Positions 21,650-32,949 of a stretch of 64,000 bases of DNA are shown piece by piece. The notes under the pieces are model-generated. The model ran no database searches. It worked only from the letters and a program-made list of their open reading frames with translations, and had not been told where the DNA came from. Every line of letters starts with the position of its first letter. Within the stretch, counting starts at the first letter, position 1. The position numbers and the translations under genes were made by a program. Where the stretch lies: the NCBI GenBank assembly GCA_030762175.1, contig CM060846.1:236097512-236161511 (forward strand), in the 5' to 3' direction. This DNA is from Metallyticus violacea (lineage: Eukaryota; Arthropoda; Insecta; Mantodea; Metallyticidae).

Positions 21650-21960
21650 GACTAACCAATAATGAGAAGGTGGATGGCAAGACTTGACCAATCATCAGAA
21701 GAGGCATAGCTCAACGAACTGACCAATCATCAGAGGAGGTGGCGATGATGGATAAGTCACAATTAGCCAATCATCAGACAGGAATTGACCAATCAGTTAA
21801 GGGGGTAGGCTTTACAAAATGATCAACCACAAGAGGGGGTGGACTTGATTCAGGGTATAAATAAGGGCAGACTCAACAATTACCTATATTACTACTGATC
21901 TACTATCATAAAACAATCCTGGAACAAAAAAAAAACAAAAAAAAAAAAAAAAGAAAAAGA
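21650..21960 (+). promoter_or_regulatory. CCAAT-box array with TATA box, ending in an A-rich tract
   Basis: Five CCAAT pentamers occur in about 140 bases, four of them as CCAATCA (near 21655, 21691, 21724, 21769 and 21791), three continuing as CCAATCATCAGA. About 60 bases after the last comes GTATAAATAAGGGC (21859-21872), a good TATA box. A start site would fall near 21890-21900. The sequence then becomes A-rich (21926-21960). This looks like a Pol II promoter, either of a retroelement or of an unknown transcript; no coding frame follows. Confidence 0.5.
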
Positions 21961-21984
21961 AAGGGGAAAAAGCTACGTATGCTT

Positions 21985-22405
21985 TCTATCCTCACTGGAA
22001 ATTTAGGAACTCCATTTATAGAAAAATCCTTCCAATACCACAAAAATCACAAAATTTCTATTAAGCGAATTTTTTTTATAGTTGACCATTTTCAAGATAA
22101 TATTCTGCAATTGCATAAGTAGGTCAAACAATCACAATATATGCCAGAAACATTATGCTAATGTAAAAGGCAACTGCTGTTTCATGGTAAGTACATATAA
22201 AGAATGCAGCTTATTGATTTAGGTAATTTGCTCTAATTAAGCAAGAGATAGATGGTGAAGAATAATCTTAAGAGATACATTTGGTACTAGGCCAAATCTA
22301 GATTGCTTAACTTAATGGCATCAATAAAATTTTTAAAATAGGATAGTGTCAAAATTAAGATACATCTAATGTCAACCTTTTCTGTAGAGGAAAAACCTTG
22401 TTTAA
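21985..22405. other. AT-rich stretch, nothing recognised
   Basis: No supported feature was seen before the tandem repeat. Confidence 0.4.
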
Positions 22406-22409
22406 ATGT

Positions 22410-22807
22410 GGTCAATAAGGCAGATACTTGATTAGTAATAGTAAAGAGTAGAAGAGCTTTAGAACCAAAAGGCAGAGCATCAAATACAGAAGTAATATGG
22501 ATATGCCAACCCATGCCCTCTGCAGTAAGGAACTGGAAAGGTTGTTTTCACCCTAGGTAAGAGGAGTAACAGCGTTAATTCTAGAATGAAGGCTTTCTTA
22601 ATTAATATGATCAATAAGGTAGATAGCTGGATAGTTATGGTGAAGGACACGAAAGTGTTATAACAAAAGATAGAGAATCTCAGAAACAAAAGATAGCACA
22701 AATAATCTAATCCATGCCCTGCACAGATAGGAACTGGAATGGTAGCTTTGACACTGGCAGCATCATTGAAGGTGAGGGAAACAACTGTCTAAATCCTAGA
22801 ATGGAGG
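22410..22807 (+). repeat. Diverged tandem repeat, two units of about 200 bp
   Basis: Unit 1 (22410-22595) and unit 2 (22609-22807) share TCAATAAGG.AGATA near the start, CCCATGCCCT.C.CAG..AGGAACTGGAA in the middle and CTAGAATG.AGG at the end. No coding signal. Minus-strand frames here (22287-22701) are products of the repeat. Confidence 0.65.
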
Positions 22808-22809
22808 AA

Positions 22810-23880
22810 TAGCCCAAGTGATTTCTTAGTTATTAAATGCAGTCTGTTTTGTAAACTTTTTGTTATGCTTCATTAAAATATTTTACTTTACCCTGAGTAT
22901 GCTCCTAATTGTCTATGTAAACTACTCTGTGATAATATATATTTTAATGTATGATTTTAGTTTGCCCATATTTCCTCAAGGTAAAATATAAAACAACTGG
23001 CAACTGCTGCACATTTCTTGTTTGTTATTTCTTGGCATTTGAAAATAGAGATTTTTGTGCAGCTTTCTTCACTCATGTTATTGTTTAAGAAATGATTAAC
23101 ACTGAATATTATCTCCCAAATTTTTGTACTATATCCACTTTAACAATAACTACTACAGTCCTAGCTGAGTGACATATGCATCTAATGGGTTTTAAAATAT
23201 TTTGCTAATAGAAGAAAATATGATTTCTTAAACACATCCTTATAACCTTGTTAAAGTCAGCATGTACATTGAATGCAGTTGCAAAAGAGACATGTTCTTG
23301 TTTCAGCAGGCACTAGTATGTTAGAAATGCAAGGGCTCTCTGTTAAACCTTGTTAAGAAGGGGTTTTGGTTATGACTATACAGCTGTAACAACACTTAGG
23401 ACAACATGAGGCTTATAAATCACTACAAAAGTTTGGTATCATTAGAATTTACCTTTTATGTGGCAACAGTAAACTATTTTGATATTAAAAAATGTGTATC
23501 AAGTATAATTTGCCAGAATTTTATAGTATAAAGTACAATAATTTGGTAATAAACACAGATTGAATTAATACTGAAGCCCTTTGAAAGTTAATGAAAGGGT
23601 TTATGAGCTATAAAATATGAACTACTTGGTACAGAAATTGTTTTTATTTGCACTTATTCAGAAAATGTCGTACATTATTCTCATTTCTTTTGAAGTCTTT
23701 GTCATTAAATATTTTTCTTGGTAAATTTTATATTTAATTTTTAGTTTTATAAATCGCAGAACATACTGCAGACCGAGACTGTGTGCATTGCCATATAAGT
23801 GTATGCTCAAGAGGCCTGAATTGCTGTGTTAAATAACGATGGGAAGAAAAATCCTCTCTCTGCCTATTCCTGTATATAAC
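22810..23880. other. Region 3' of the IAP gene, nothing recognised
   Basis: AT-rich DNA with no supported frame. A RING-finger exon of the IAP gene was looked for on the minus strand here and down to position 1, and was not found. Confidence 0.45.
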
Positions 23881-23896
23881 TTATAAAAGCACCTCA

Positions 23897-23902
23897 TTTA
23901 TT
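23897..23902 (-). terminator. Possible poly(A) signal of the IAP gene
   Basis: AATAAA on the minus strand lies about 100 bases after the stop codon at 24002-24000. The position suits a terminal exon, but the region is AT-rich, so chance occurrence is likely. Confidence 0.35.
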
Positions 23903-23999
23903 TATGTCACTCTGTAAGTTATTTATTTTAAGCAAATTAAAGTTTATATTTATATTCTACAATCTGTTTGACAGTTCTTAAATGATACTCAGTAGAAAC

Positions 24000-24208
24000 C
24001 TACATGTTAGAAAGTATAAATAGTTTCAGTACCGGAATCTTTGCCTCCTTCTTGCGCTTTGCTTCTTCAATAAATTTGTGGCCCTTGAGTAACTGAACAT
24101 AGGTGCATTCGGAGTACCATGTTGCATGTTCCACCCATGGATCATTATTCTTCTTCCAGTCTTTCAATTCACCACCGCAATAAAAGCATTTTACATAATC
24201 TTTTATGC
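24000..24208 (-). CDS. IAP gene, exon with the second half of BIR2 (likely last exon)
   Basis: The acceptor (TTATTGCAG before 24208) joins in phase 1 to the exon ending at 50148. The exon reads GIKDYVKCFYCGGELKDW and then DPWVEHATWYSEC, giving the zinc ligands C209, C212, H229 and C236 of a BIR domain (numbered from the ATG at 52291). It continues into a Lys-rich helix (EEAKRKKEAK) and meets TAG at 24002-24000. With this stop the protein is about 270 residues. A possible donor (G|GTACTG at 24033/24032) could instead lead to a RING exon outside the window. BIR2-type domains in IAPs bind caspases or IAP antagonists. Confidence 0.8.
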
Positions 24209-24596
24209 CTGCAATAAAAAATAATTAATTTTTATATCATCTATTATCAGGAATTACATTCTTAATTTTGACAACAGGCTGTGAAGCCTTATCATTGTGT
24301 AAAGGAATTTATTTTATTCCTCCTGTTGCATTATACAGTATAGAGTACCTGAGATAATGAACAGGCCAATTTGCTAATACTAGCAGTACAAAGACAATAA
24401 AAACAATAAGCCTACTCATTGATAGTAAATAATTACAATAGAAATGTAGATCTTATATTCAAATGTCGGTCAACATACAATGAATATATAATAATATTTA
24501 TAGTGACAGCAACAGTATTAATAAAAATTGTAAAATAAGGTATTTTTACTTTATATTACACAAATAAAGTAGAAATATCCCAATGAAATAGCATGA

Positions 24597-24651
<55 letters not shown>

Positions 24652-24665
24652 GCAACAACAACAAC

Positions 24666-24697
<32 letters not shown>

Positions 24698-27600
24698 AAA
24701 CAACAACATCCAAAGCTAATACTAATAGTAAAGCCAAAAAGTATGCAAATATAAAAGAGACAATGTGCAATCAGTTAAAATGTAAAAAATAAGAACAATA
24801 AACACATATATAAGGGTTGACAAGGAGGCAATTATTATTTGAATTTAGCTTCACCAATTATTTATCAGGGAATAAAAGCAGTGATCAATTAAGTAAGCCT
24901 TAAGTGATAATCTAAATTTATCAAGTTTATGGCCAAAGAGAAGTCATAAAATGTAATATCAATACCTTTTCACTCAGATTGGTGTTAAATTGCTGTATAT
25001 GTACATCTGATATTTGTGTTATCTAATTTTTAAAAAAGGGAGGATGTTTATTTGTTGAAAATTATCTTAAGTAACATTAAGTTTTAAAAAATGTAGGAAA
25101 CAAGGAAGTGGAAGAATACATAGCTTCTGTTAATAGTGATTTTCAATATGTTCTTTGACTAAAACCTCATGTTGTCTTCAAAAACATTTAATGTTGGGAA
25201 TTTAGATTCTCGCAAACACTGTGCTATTACTTATGTGAGAATGAACTACAGGTGGATAGCTGTAGGTTTTTACTCATTCTCACTATTGTACACTTCATTT
25301 TTCACTGCATTTGGTATGCTAGGCAGTATTGAGAAGGGGAAAGGGAGAATAAACCAGTATTGGCAACAAGAGTTGGGAGAATGCAGGATTCCCATGGTCT
25401 CATTAGTGAAAGCAAAATAAAATAAATAGAAGTTGAAAGTTATTATATCCTTAATTTAAAAAATGAACACCATCAGCAAACTCTTGATGATATTGAATAT
25501 CTCCTGGAAAAATTTCCTTAAAAATCTTTTGAGATTTTTTACACCACAAGAATAATTTCCCATAGTTCCATACAAGTGGCTACAAAGTTACTTAATTTAA
25601 AATCCTATAAAATTTATGTTGTACTTAACTTAAACTTGGTGATCCTGCATGTAGGAATACTATTTACTAATGATTTGACTACTGAGAATAACAGAGAAAT
25701 TTGTTCTAACCTCATTTTACTGTTGGATAATGCGTGGTTCTACATTTATGAATTGTTATTTCATAGAAATATTAACACTAGAGCCAACAAAAATCTTAAT
25801 CTGCTTCATGAGAAACTTTTTCTTAGGCAAAAAAATAGCACTGTGGTGCACATTTATTGGTAACAATAACAATCCACATTATTGTGAGAAAACAATTTTA
25901 ATTGATATTTAAAAATCATTTTGCAACTTTTTTTACTAAATGATCTGGTGAGAGCATTGCAGTAGAGTATTTTTTCAAACAAAAAACTGCTGTAACAGTA
26001 CATGTTATTAACATTTGCAGATGATTTATGAATAATTTGATAGAGCTACAAATAAGCCCATATGGCCAGCTATATCTCCCTTTACAACCACCATGATTAT
26101 TATCTCTGGAAAACACTAAATAAAAGTATGTATAACAAATTTGCACAATTAAAATTACACAATGAGTAAGGTTCATCAAGAGAGTAATTTGGTATTTAAA
26201 AGAGAACTAAGAATAATAATAATGATAATAATAATGGATAATTTCATAAGAAAATCCAGAAATATGTTAAAAATGATCAGAAATACCAGCATCTACTCAC
26301 ATGATATGAACAAGTGCATAACCTTTTAATTGTAAATATGTACTTTATTAGCCACTTAAATGTTGCATGTTATGATCTAGAAACCATGAAAACCAGTGTG
26401 GCCAACCAGCCATGATCATACAATCTGCAGCTCATGTAGCTCAATTTATTGCTAGTCTAGTCAGTAAATAGATCTAGGTTTGAATGATACTTTTCCATAT
26501 TATCTGAGCTCAATTTAGAGATACAAAAAAAAGTATTCATTAATATTTTTCTGACCATTTTTCCAAATGTGAATATAAAGCAGAAAGATATTATGCTTTC
26601 AGAAAAATAGATTCTCAAAATGTACAGGAATTGATTTAAATATTGCTCATAATAAAATATAAACAATTATAGAACCATTTGCGAAAAGCATCCCAGGTCT
26701 TGGACTCAAACACCTACTTCCAGCTGCACAAACCTTACATTTTGTAATACTAATTATCACAATATGATGAAAGCTATTGTCTCACTAATTTCTTTATATG
26801 GTTTAAATAAACATCTAAAAAAATTCTACAGCCAGACATCATTCCCATCAAGATATGCCGTTGTCAAGAACGTGTAACTCTTCAGAACCTTAAATCTACA
26901 GAAGCAGAGAAGAATATTCCTTTTGGAGTACAAGAAATTTACTACTCTCCCACAGATTATGGATACCTAATAGGGAAATAATTTTAGCCTTCAGGCCAGC
27001 GATCTGCAACTTCCTGTATTCTATATGGTGGTAAACAGAGAGCTGCACCATACAAACCAATGGTTAAATCCACACAGTAGTGTTGACTAGTTTTGTGTAG
27101 AGTAGTGATTGCAGTGATTTTCACTACTGAGGTACAACTTTGAACTGCCAGGTGCAGGTTGTAAAAGCCAGAGATCATCAACTCCTATATTTAAATCTTA
27201 TATTCATTGGAAAATCCATTTCTGTTTGTAAGTTGTATGGAAACTCACAGTGTTTGGTGTATGAAAAGTTTTACACACTATTAGAAAATTTACACTAACA
27301 TTATTGAATGCACATTAATAAGAGTAAGGGAACTAGAAAGAGACTTGATTTCAAATTCAATAGCAATGCTCTAAGATAAAGCATTAGAAGATACTGAGAT
27401 CACAATGACTGCCCATGCTAGCTATAAAATATGCTTATAAATATAAAAGTTACTAAAGGCATTTAAAGATATTAATTTTTAAAAATTATTGAAAATTAAC
27501 AAATCTCCTCACAAAAAATATACTAATTCCAGCCATAAGTATGTTCCCATCTACCTTGGCACTTTGTATACAAGATCTAAATGGTAATAGTCCATTGCAA

Positions 27601-28194
27601 CTTTTGCACTGACAATTATTTTCTGTTTTTGGCTGTTGAAAGACATAACAGATATAGCTTAAGTTACCATTTTTATTATAGCATTGCTTCCTGATTTCAA
27701 ATAAAAAATGTCAGATACTGTTGGCTTAAAGGACACCAACAAATGGTCTGGTATTCATGTGAATCAAAGAAGCAGTGAAAAATTAAACATTTTCCGTTGA
27801 AAAACTGCATTCTATAAGTTTTGATAGTTTCTGCTATGACAGGACAGAGAACTGGTGTAATGGAACAAAATAAAATCCCCCAACCTGAATAAAAAATTAC
27901 TGTGCTACTAACCTGAGAGCCTATGTGTGAAATGAGTTAAACTTAAAAATGTAATGGGTGTAGTTATAAAACCAGCTAATGAATTAAGGCCAAAAGGAAC
28001 TGCCTTTGACTATTATAAACCTTTCTGGAAGAAAGCACCAGCCCATTATATTAGTTTGCTATACTTTTCACACAAAAAATAAAAATATTACAGACCTAAA
28101 GATCCAATATGAAATCAACGAAATCATGAATCTAGTAGCAAAGAATTTCTTAGTCTTATGACTTAAAATAATATGAATTAAAAAGACCATATAT
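24209..28194 (-). other. Large intron, 3' part
   Basis: This is the downstream part of the 25.9-kb intron that splits BIR2. It holds microsatellites (24597-24695), a short (AAT)n near 26213-26235, and tRNA-like patches. One, on the minus strand at about 26770-26690, has a GTTTGAGTCC B-box. Another tract at 26980-27185 includes CCTCAGTAGTGAAAA on the minus strand, like the SINE A tail. No host exon was seen. Confidence 0.5.
24597..24695 (+). repeat. (AAT)n/(CAA)n compound microsatellite
   Basis: About 18 AAT units, five CAA-type units, then about 10 AAT units. It creates a false poly-isoleucine frame on the minus strand. Confidence 0.95.
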
Positions 28195-29850
28195 TCAAAT
28201 CATTGTATCATATGTCAAACCAAAACACTCTTATTGCTCTACTTACTTCTTATGAAATGTGGCACTAGTTTCCAGAACCTTTGCTCTCATCCTCGGCCAC
28301 AGATCAACTGGTTGGAAACTTCCTCGCACTATGTAGATCTGGGATTCTACTATGGTGGCTTCCTGATGAACTTAAAGTTGATGTTATCCTTGTCAGGAAC
28401 ATCAAAGCTCATTAAATGATCTCTATACTTGGAAATGTAAATCCTTTTCCATGTAGTGAATTCTGTAAGTCCCTGTACTGCTTTCCATAATTCAACCCCT
28501 TCTGAATGACATGATTTTCTTTCCAAAATGATATGCCACTGCTGACCTCTCCATGGGTTTGTATTTTATGTTCCTAAAGTGCTCATTCAAATGTGTGTCT
28601 ATATTCCTCTTTGTTTTACCTATATACATTTTTTCACTTTTACCAATATACATTTTTTCACATTCTGCAGAACTTATTTTTTAAATCCCTGATTTTTTCC
28701 CCTATGGAATATTTTCACATGCCTTTCCTGCTAAAAGATTTTTCAGGTTATATCTGTTGAAAGGTACCCAACCTTATATTAAAATGTCTAAAATTATTCT
28801 CAAATTTTCTCATCGCCCATGGGAGATATGTGAATTTTTTAAAAATTAATTTTTCTTTCCCTGCTAGAAGTGTTGTGGTGCCTTTAATAAGTTTCTTTAT
28901 TTGAAATTTCTGTACTTCTTTATGTACCTTTCCTTACTAAAACCATTTTAACCACAAATTCCTCTATCCTCCTGTACTCTTTATAGTATTCTTCCTTACT
29001 ATTTTATAAGTTAACCAACCGATCCTCCAACCAGTTAAAAACTGCATGTTTGTGTGAATGGGTTAACCTAAAAATTAGTAAGGTAGAATACCATAAAGAG
29101 TACATGAGAATAGAGGAAGAATTGCAATTGAAAATGGTTTTAATAAAGGAATGGTACATAAAAAGTACAGAAATTTCAAAGAAAGAAATTTATTAAAGAC
29201 ACCACTACACTTCTAGCAGGGAAAGAAAAGTTAATTTTTAAAAAATTCACATATCTCCCATGGGCAATGAGAACATTTCAGAATAATTTTAGGCATTTTA
29301 TTATAAGGTTGGTAAATTTCAACACATATAACCTGAAAAATCTTTTAGCAGGAAAGGCATGTGAAAATATTCCACAGGAGAAAAAACAGGGATAAGTTGC
29401 ACAGAATGTGAAAAAATTTATATTGATAAAACAAAGAGGAATATAGGCATATGTTTGAATGAGCACTTTAGGAACTTAAAATACTAACAGCTGGAGAGGT
29501 CAATAGTGGCATATCGTTTTTCGAAGGAAAATTATGATGTTCAGAAGGGAGTTGAATTATTGATAGCAGTACAGGGACTTCAAATATTTGCTACTTGGGA
29601 GAGGATTTATATTGATTTACAAGTATATGGATATTTTAATGAATTTTGATGTTCCTGGCTAGGATGACATCATCTTCAAGTTCATCAGGAAGCCACCAGA
29701 GTAGAATATCACATCTGCATTGGGCTAGGAAGTTTCTAATTAATTGACCCGTGGCGGAGGATAAGAGCAAAGGTTCTCAAAACTAGTAGCATATTTCATA
29801 GCAAGTAATGAGCAATAAGAGTGTTTTGATTCGACATATCATAAAATGAT
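28195..29850. mobile_element. Penelope-like element, inverted pair, locus B
   Basis: Arms of about 800 bp (28195-29016 and 29062-29850) are inverted copies around a spacer of about 45 bp. The left arm encodes on the minus strand, and the right arm on the plus strand, the PLE C-terminal region. On the plus strand, 29390-29480 reads ISCTECEKIYIDKTKRN, then LNEHFRN, the GIY-YIG endonuclease. The spacer still holds a piece of the 'HKHAV' block found before it in the 47-kb copy. The left arm has a small internal duplication at 28614-28660. Stops are present in both arms. No good hammerhead motif was found at the outer ends; they carry a CCTGATGAACTT...TCAGG block instead, so this is a different PLE subfamily. 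Confidence 0.75.
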
Positions 29851-29919
29851 TGGAATATGTGAGTGGCTTCACTGTGATAATTCCTATATGAACATTTTAA
29901 AAAAAATTAAAAGACTACA

Positions 29920-30400
29920 TTTATTATATTTTGTACAAACTAAGTTTGGCATTTTTTGCAATCGGATCATTAATTCATTTTATTAAGGGAATCATCCTAA
30001 AAATAGTATTTTATGATTATTTCCATTTCTTAATGACTTATGGAACAATAATTTACCTTATACAAAAAGGAGTAATAAGACAAATGGCAGGAGCCAAATG
30101 ATAACTAAAGGTAAACCATTATTCAAAACATTTGGAATTTAACCATTAGCTCCCAAGTTCAATCTAGCTGTATTTTTATTTGCAGTAGAAAACTTAAAAG
30201 CATTCATAAAAATCTCAATCTTATACAGTAAAGAAATCAAAGGCATGACTTACACAGACCATATAAGAAGTTGTAGCCACTTCAAAAACATGTTTACTAC
30301 ACCTTTATTATTTCATTTACATCCATCATATATAAAGGGACTGTGTACTAATAAAGATAAGTTCAGGTTAGCATTATTAAGATACCTTATCACTCTTCTA
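29920..30400 (+). repeat. Noncoding block repeated at 57.7-58.5 kb
   Basis: The block aligns, with gaps, to 57985-58500 in the same orientation. The clearest shared stretch is CATGACTTACACAGA(C/T)CA (30245-30262 and 58351-58368) with flanking similarity, including TTCA(G/A)GTTAG at the end. Part of it occurs a third time at 57725-57985. One copy lies in the IAP intron, the other 5' of the gene. No coding signal. Confidence 0.6.
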
Positions 30401-30860
30401 TAAAGAGAATATTTCATATAATCAAAAAATAAATGTACTAATTTTTCTCCATTGAATTAACTGAGCCTTGTAAATATACTAAATATAAATACTTTAGGTT
30501 ATTATCTTGTTATTATTCTAGATGTAATTAATTTAAGTTAGCATTAAGATATATTTTCTTTCTAAAATGGCACTTTAACATAACTAGGTATGTAAAAATG
30601 ATCATCAAATTTGTTTAATTAACATGCACGATATTTATTTGTTTTATATGCCCTCTATTAATGTAATTACTACCATGAATATCTCTCACTACGGCTGTGT
30701 AACCAAACGCTATCAAAGTCAATAATAGTGTAAGTATCATTTCAGTTTATTTACAATGTAAGAAATACACAAAAATTGTATACAGAAAGCTTTCTTCCAT
30801 TTAGGCAGCTGGCTTTCAGAGGGTTTTAAAAGGCTATAGCTTTCTCTTCTACCATAAAAA
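30401..30860. other. AT-rich intron DNA, nothing recognised
   Basis: No supported frame or repeat was seen. Confidence 0.4.
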
Positions 30861-30864
30861 CAAA

Positions 30865-31090
30865 CTTACGCATGAGAATCTGAAAATACAGCGAGGTGCT
30901 GGCGTGGTTCCTTTAAAAAGCTTAAGGGAAGCCAATAGCTAGTCTCATCTTACAGAAATACGAATTTGGCGAATGAAATGTTAGGGAAATAATATTGAAA
31001 GCAGCCAATGACAAGTAGTCTTATGAAAACGGTACGAAACTTCGAGTGGGTTGCACCCAACGAATCTGGATTTGTATTTCGTATATAAAG
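30865..31090 (-). promoter_or_regulatory. Possible minus-strand promoter and first exon inside the IAP intron
   Basis: On the minus strand a strong donor consensus, C|GTAAGTTTG, occurs at 30871/30870. Upstream on that strand lie CCAAT-type motifs in both orientations near 30921 and 31002, and the base composition is more balanced than in the rest of the intron. It could be a 5' noncoding exon of an alternative IAP transcript. The same segment is also the 5' flank of a plus-strand retroelement, whose own TATA-like motif (GTATATAAAGGACC) is at 31081-31094. Confidence 0.3.
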
Positions 31091-31115
31091 GACCCTTTTC
31101 CCCGCTGAGGCAAGG

Positions 31116-32080
31116 TTGCAGTTCAACATGGGACACCGTGGAAGCAAGACCTCAACCAGCCAATTGCAACGCAGCTCTCGCTCCACCACGCCGAAGCCAG
31201 CGCCAGCCGCCGCTGACACGCCCGCACCATCGCTTCCCACTGCCGACACGGAACCAGCTCTAGCCACAACATCGGCAACTTCTCCAACCTGGGGCCCTGC
31301 TGCATCGATCGAAATTCTTAAGGGGAAATGTTGGCAGCAGAGTACCCTGGAAGAAGAGATCAAAACAAGTCAAACACAATGCAGCACTTGTCCCGCAACA
31401 CCGAAGCCAGCGCCCGCCGCCGCTGCCGTACACACGCACGCGCACGCATCACCGCCTGCCACCGCTGATATAGTCAACTCTAGCCTTAACATCGGCAACC
31501 CGGGGTCCTGCACTCAACGAACTTCTTAAGGGAAAAAATGTGCTGCAGGATATCCCGGAACAAAGGCTTATTGACAGAAATACAGACGATCGCGCTGCCA
31601 GATCCTGCACTTCGCCACTACAGCCATCACTTTCAGATTCCGAACAAGAACAGGAACAGACACAACCCAGCTTAGTTTTATCAACTGGCCGTAGCAGTGC
31701 TGTGCTCCGAGGGGTTCCCCGGAGCATAGCTTCCTCGTACATTCTGCGGACCGTACAGCGGCAGTGGTCTTCTGCATATTATGCAGTTAGCATATATTCG
31801 TACAGAGGCGCGACATCCTTGGTCCAATTAAGTTTCCTGTAGCCAGAAGAATGTGAGGCAACCATCGCCACCGGAATAACTATTGGACCCCACCGCCTCA
31901 CATTTGAGCCCAGCCTCTGCCGTCACAATGCCCCGTGCAGACGTTGCTGCACATATGGGCACACGGAACAAGGTTGTACAGAAAAACCGCGCTGCCATTA
32001 CTGTGGGCCTGCAGCTCTCCCTGCTAACTGCACTATGCACGACCTGACTCGTCGCGCAGATTCTGTGCCTCGTGCAGAAG
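31116..32080 (+). pseudogene. ORF1/gag-like protein with CCHC zinc knuckle, broken
   Basis: The first open part (31116-31529) is Pro/Ala/Ser/Thr-rich and carries a duplicated PKPAPAAA segment. After a frame change 31540-31842 reads on through an acidic SLSDSEQEQEQTQPS region and VPRSIASSYILRTVQRQWSSAYY, an RRM-like or gag-like piece. In the next frame ATIATGITIGPHRLTFEPS leads to CRRCCTYGHTEQGC (31937-31978), a perfect CX2CX4HX4C knuckle, followed by CHYCGPAALPANC, a second knuckle that has lost its His. Such proteins bind RNA in LINE ribonucleoprotein particles. At least two frame breaks are present. Confidence 0.6.
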
Positions 32081-32167
32081 TACTAGTCATTATACCAGCC
32101 AGGCCGCCTGCCCAAGCAATAACCATAGTCAGTCAATTACTGCCCCTGGACTGCCAACTACTGTACA

Positions 32168-32566
32168 GTGCGTACTAACCACATCCACGCCGACAAGAAG
32201 AATGAAGCTGTACTCAACACTCTGAATAAAATTTTGGAAAGAATATCAGAGTTAACTGGTTTCATCAACTCACTACAGAACACCATCTTGGAACATACCG
32301 GTTTACTTATTCAACAACTTGCAGCACAGGACACCACTACTTCAAGATTAAATCAACTGGAAGAAGCCTTCACTACTGTCCAGACCACGAACACACAAAC
32401 TTCAGATAACATTAAGAGAAGTATTCAAGACATGAAATCTAACTGCAAAACTGCAGCAAGAAGTTTACAGGACACCCAGAAGGAATACTTCAATACTATA
32501 ACCTCACTTTTGAACTCCATACGAGCTGATATGGCAGAAAATTCACACTACACTACAGACAAATAG
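32168..32566 (+). CDS. Coiled-coil frame of the gag-only retroelement
   Basis: An open frame of 132 codons lies just after the zinc-knuckle region. It is rich in Leu, Gln, Asn and Thr with a heptad-like pattern (LNKILERISELTGFINSLQ, then LLIQQLAAQ and RLNQLEEAF), so a trimeric or dimeric coiled coil is likely. LINE ORF1 proteins often have such coils. It may be a separate ORF or the tail of the gag-like protein after a frame change. It ends at TAG after 32566, followed by an untranslated region and poly(A). Confidence 0.45.
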   Translation: MRTNHIHADKKNEAVLNTLNKILERISELTGFINSLQNTILEHTGLLIQQLAAQDTTTSRLNQLEEAFTTVQTTNTQTSDNIKRSIQDMKSNCKTAARSLQDTQKEYFNTITSLLNSIRADMAENSHYTTDK

Positions 32567-32949
32567 AATAGTCCCTCATATGGTGAGGAACTGCCTATAA
32601 ATTGTTTGGCACCACCTCAAGACCAACTATGCCCATCTACCATCATGCACGGCCTTAGGTTTTGAACGAGCACAGCGAGCACAAATGAACAGCAGGCGTT
32701 ACCCGCTGTAATTACTCTCACTTACATATGCAGGTTTACGTCTGGGCTTTGCCAAGGCGTTAATCCTGTACCTACTTAGTCTGTACAGGCGCATTTGTGC
32801 CTGTTTAGGTGTTTCTTAGTAATCCTTATGAGCCCCTGGGTGCTACGGCGCTATCAGGCATTACCCCTCCTTTACCCATATTTAATAAATAAACAGTCAC
32901 CTGAGTATTACTTAGTAAGTAAAAAAAAAAAAAAGCGAAAGTAAGTCAT

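Larger units (their letters stand above)
31041..32936 (+). mobile_element. Gag-only (half-LINE-like) retroelement
   Basis: A GC-rich island of 1.9 kb stands out in AT-rich DNA. It has a TATA-like motif at 31081-31094, an ORF1/gag-like coding part with a zinc knuckle, a coiled-coil frame, AATAAATAAA at 32883-32892 and a poly(A) run at 32921-32934. There is no reverse transcriptase or endonuclease frame. The poly(A) end shows that it was retroposed, probably in trans by a LINE. An internal tandem duplication of about 210 bp (31188-31398 and 31399-31561) repeats the PKPAPAAA and LKGK blocks. Confidence 0.65.

Noticed and set aside
21387..21707. Minus-strand frame rich in serine
   Set aside because: It is the translation of a GAA microsatellite.
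24546..24770. Minus-strand frame rich in isoleucine and valine, looking like a membrane segment
   Set aside because: It is the translation of AAT/CAA microsatellites.
29660..29700. TCATCAG/CTGATGA at the outer end of PLE locus B as another hammerhead
   Set aside because: No GAAA core or cleavage triplet follows in the needed spacing.
30950..31742. Minus-strand frames of 61-137 codons opposite the gag-like region
   Set aside because: Antisense shadows of a GC-rich coding strand; no domain recognised.
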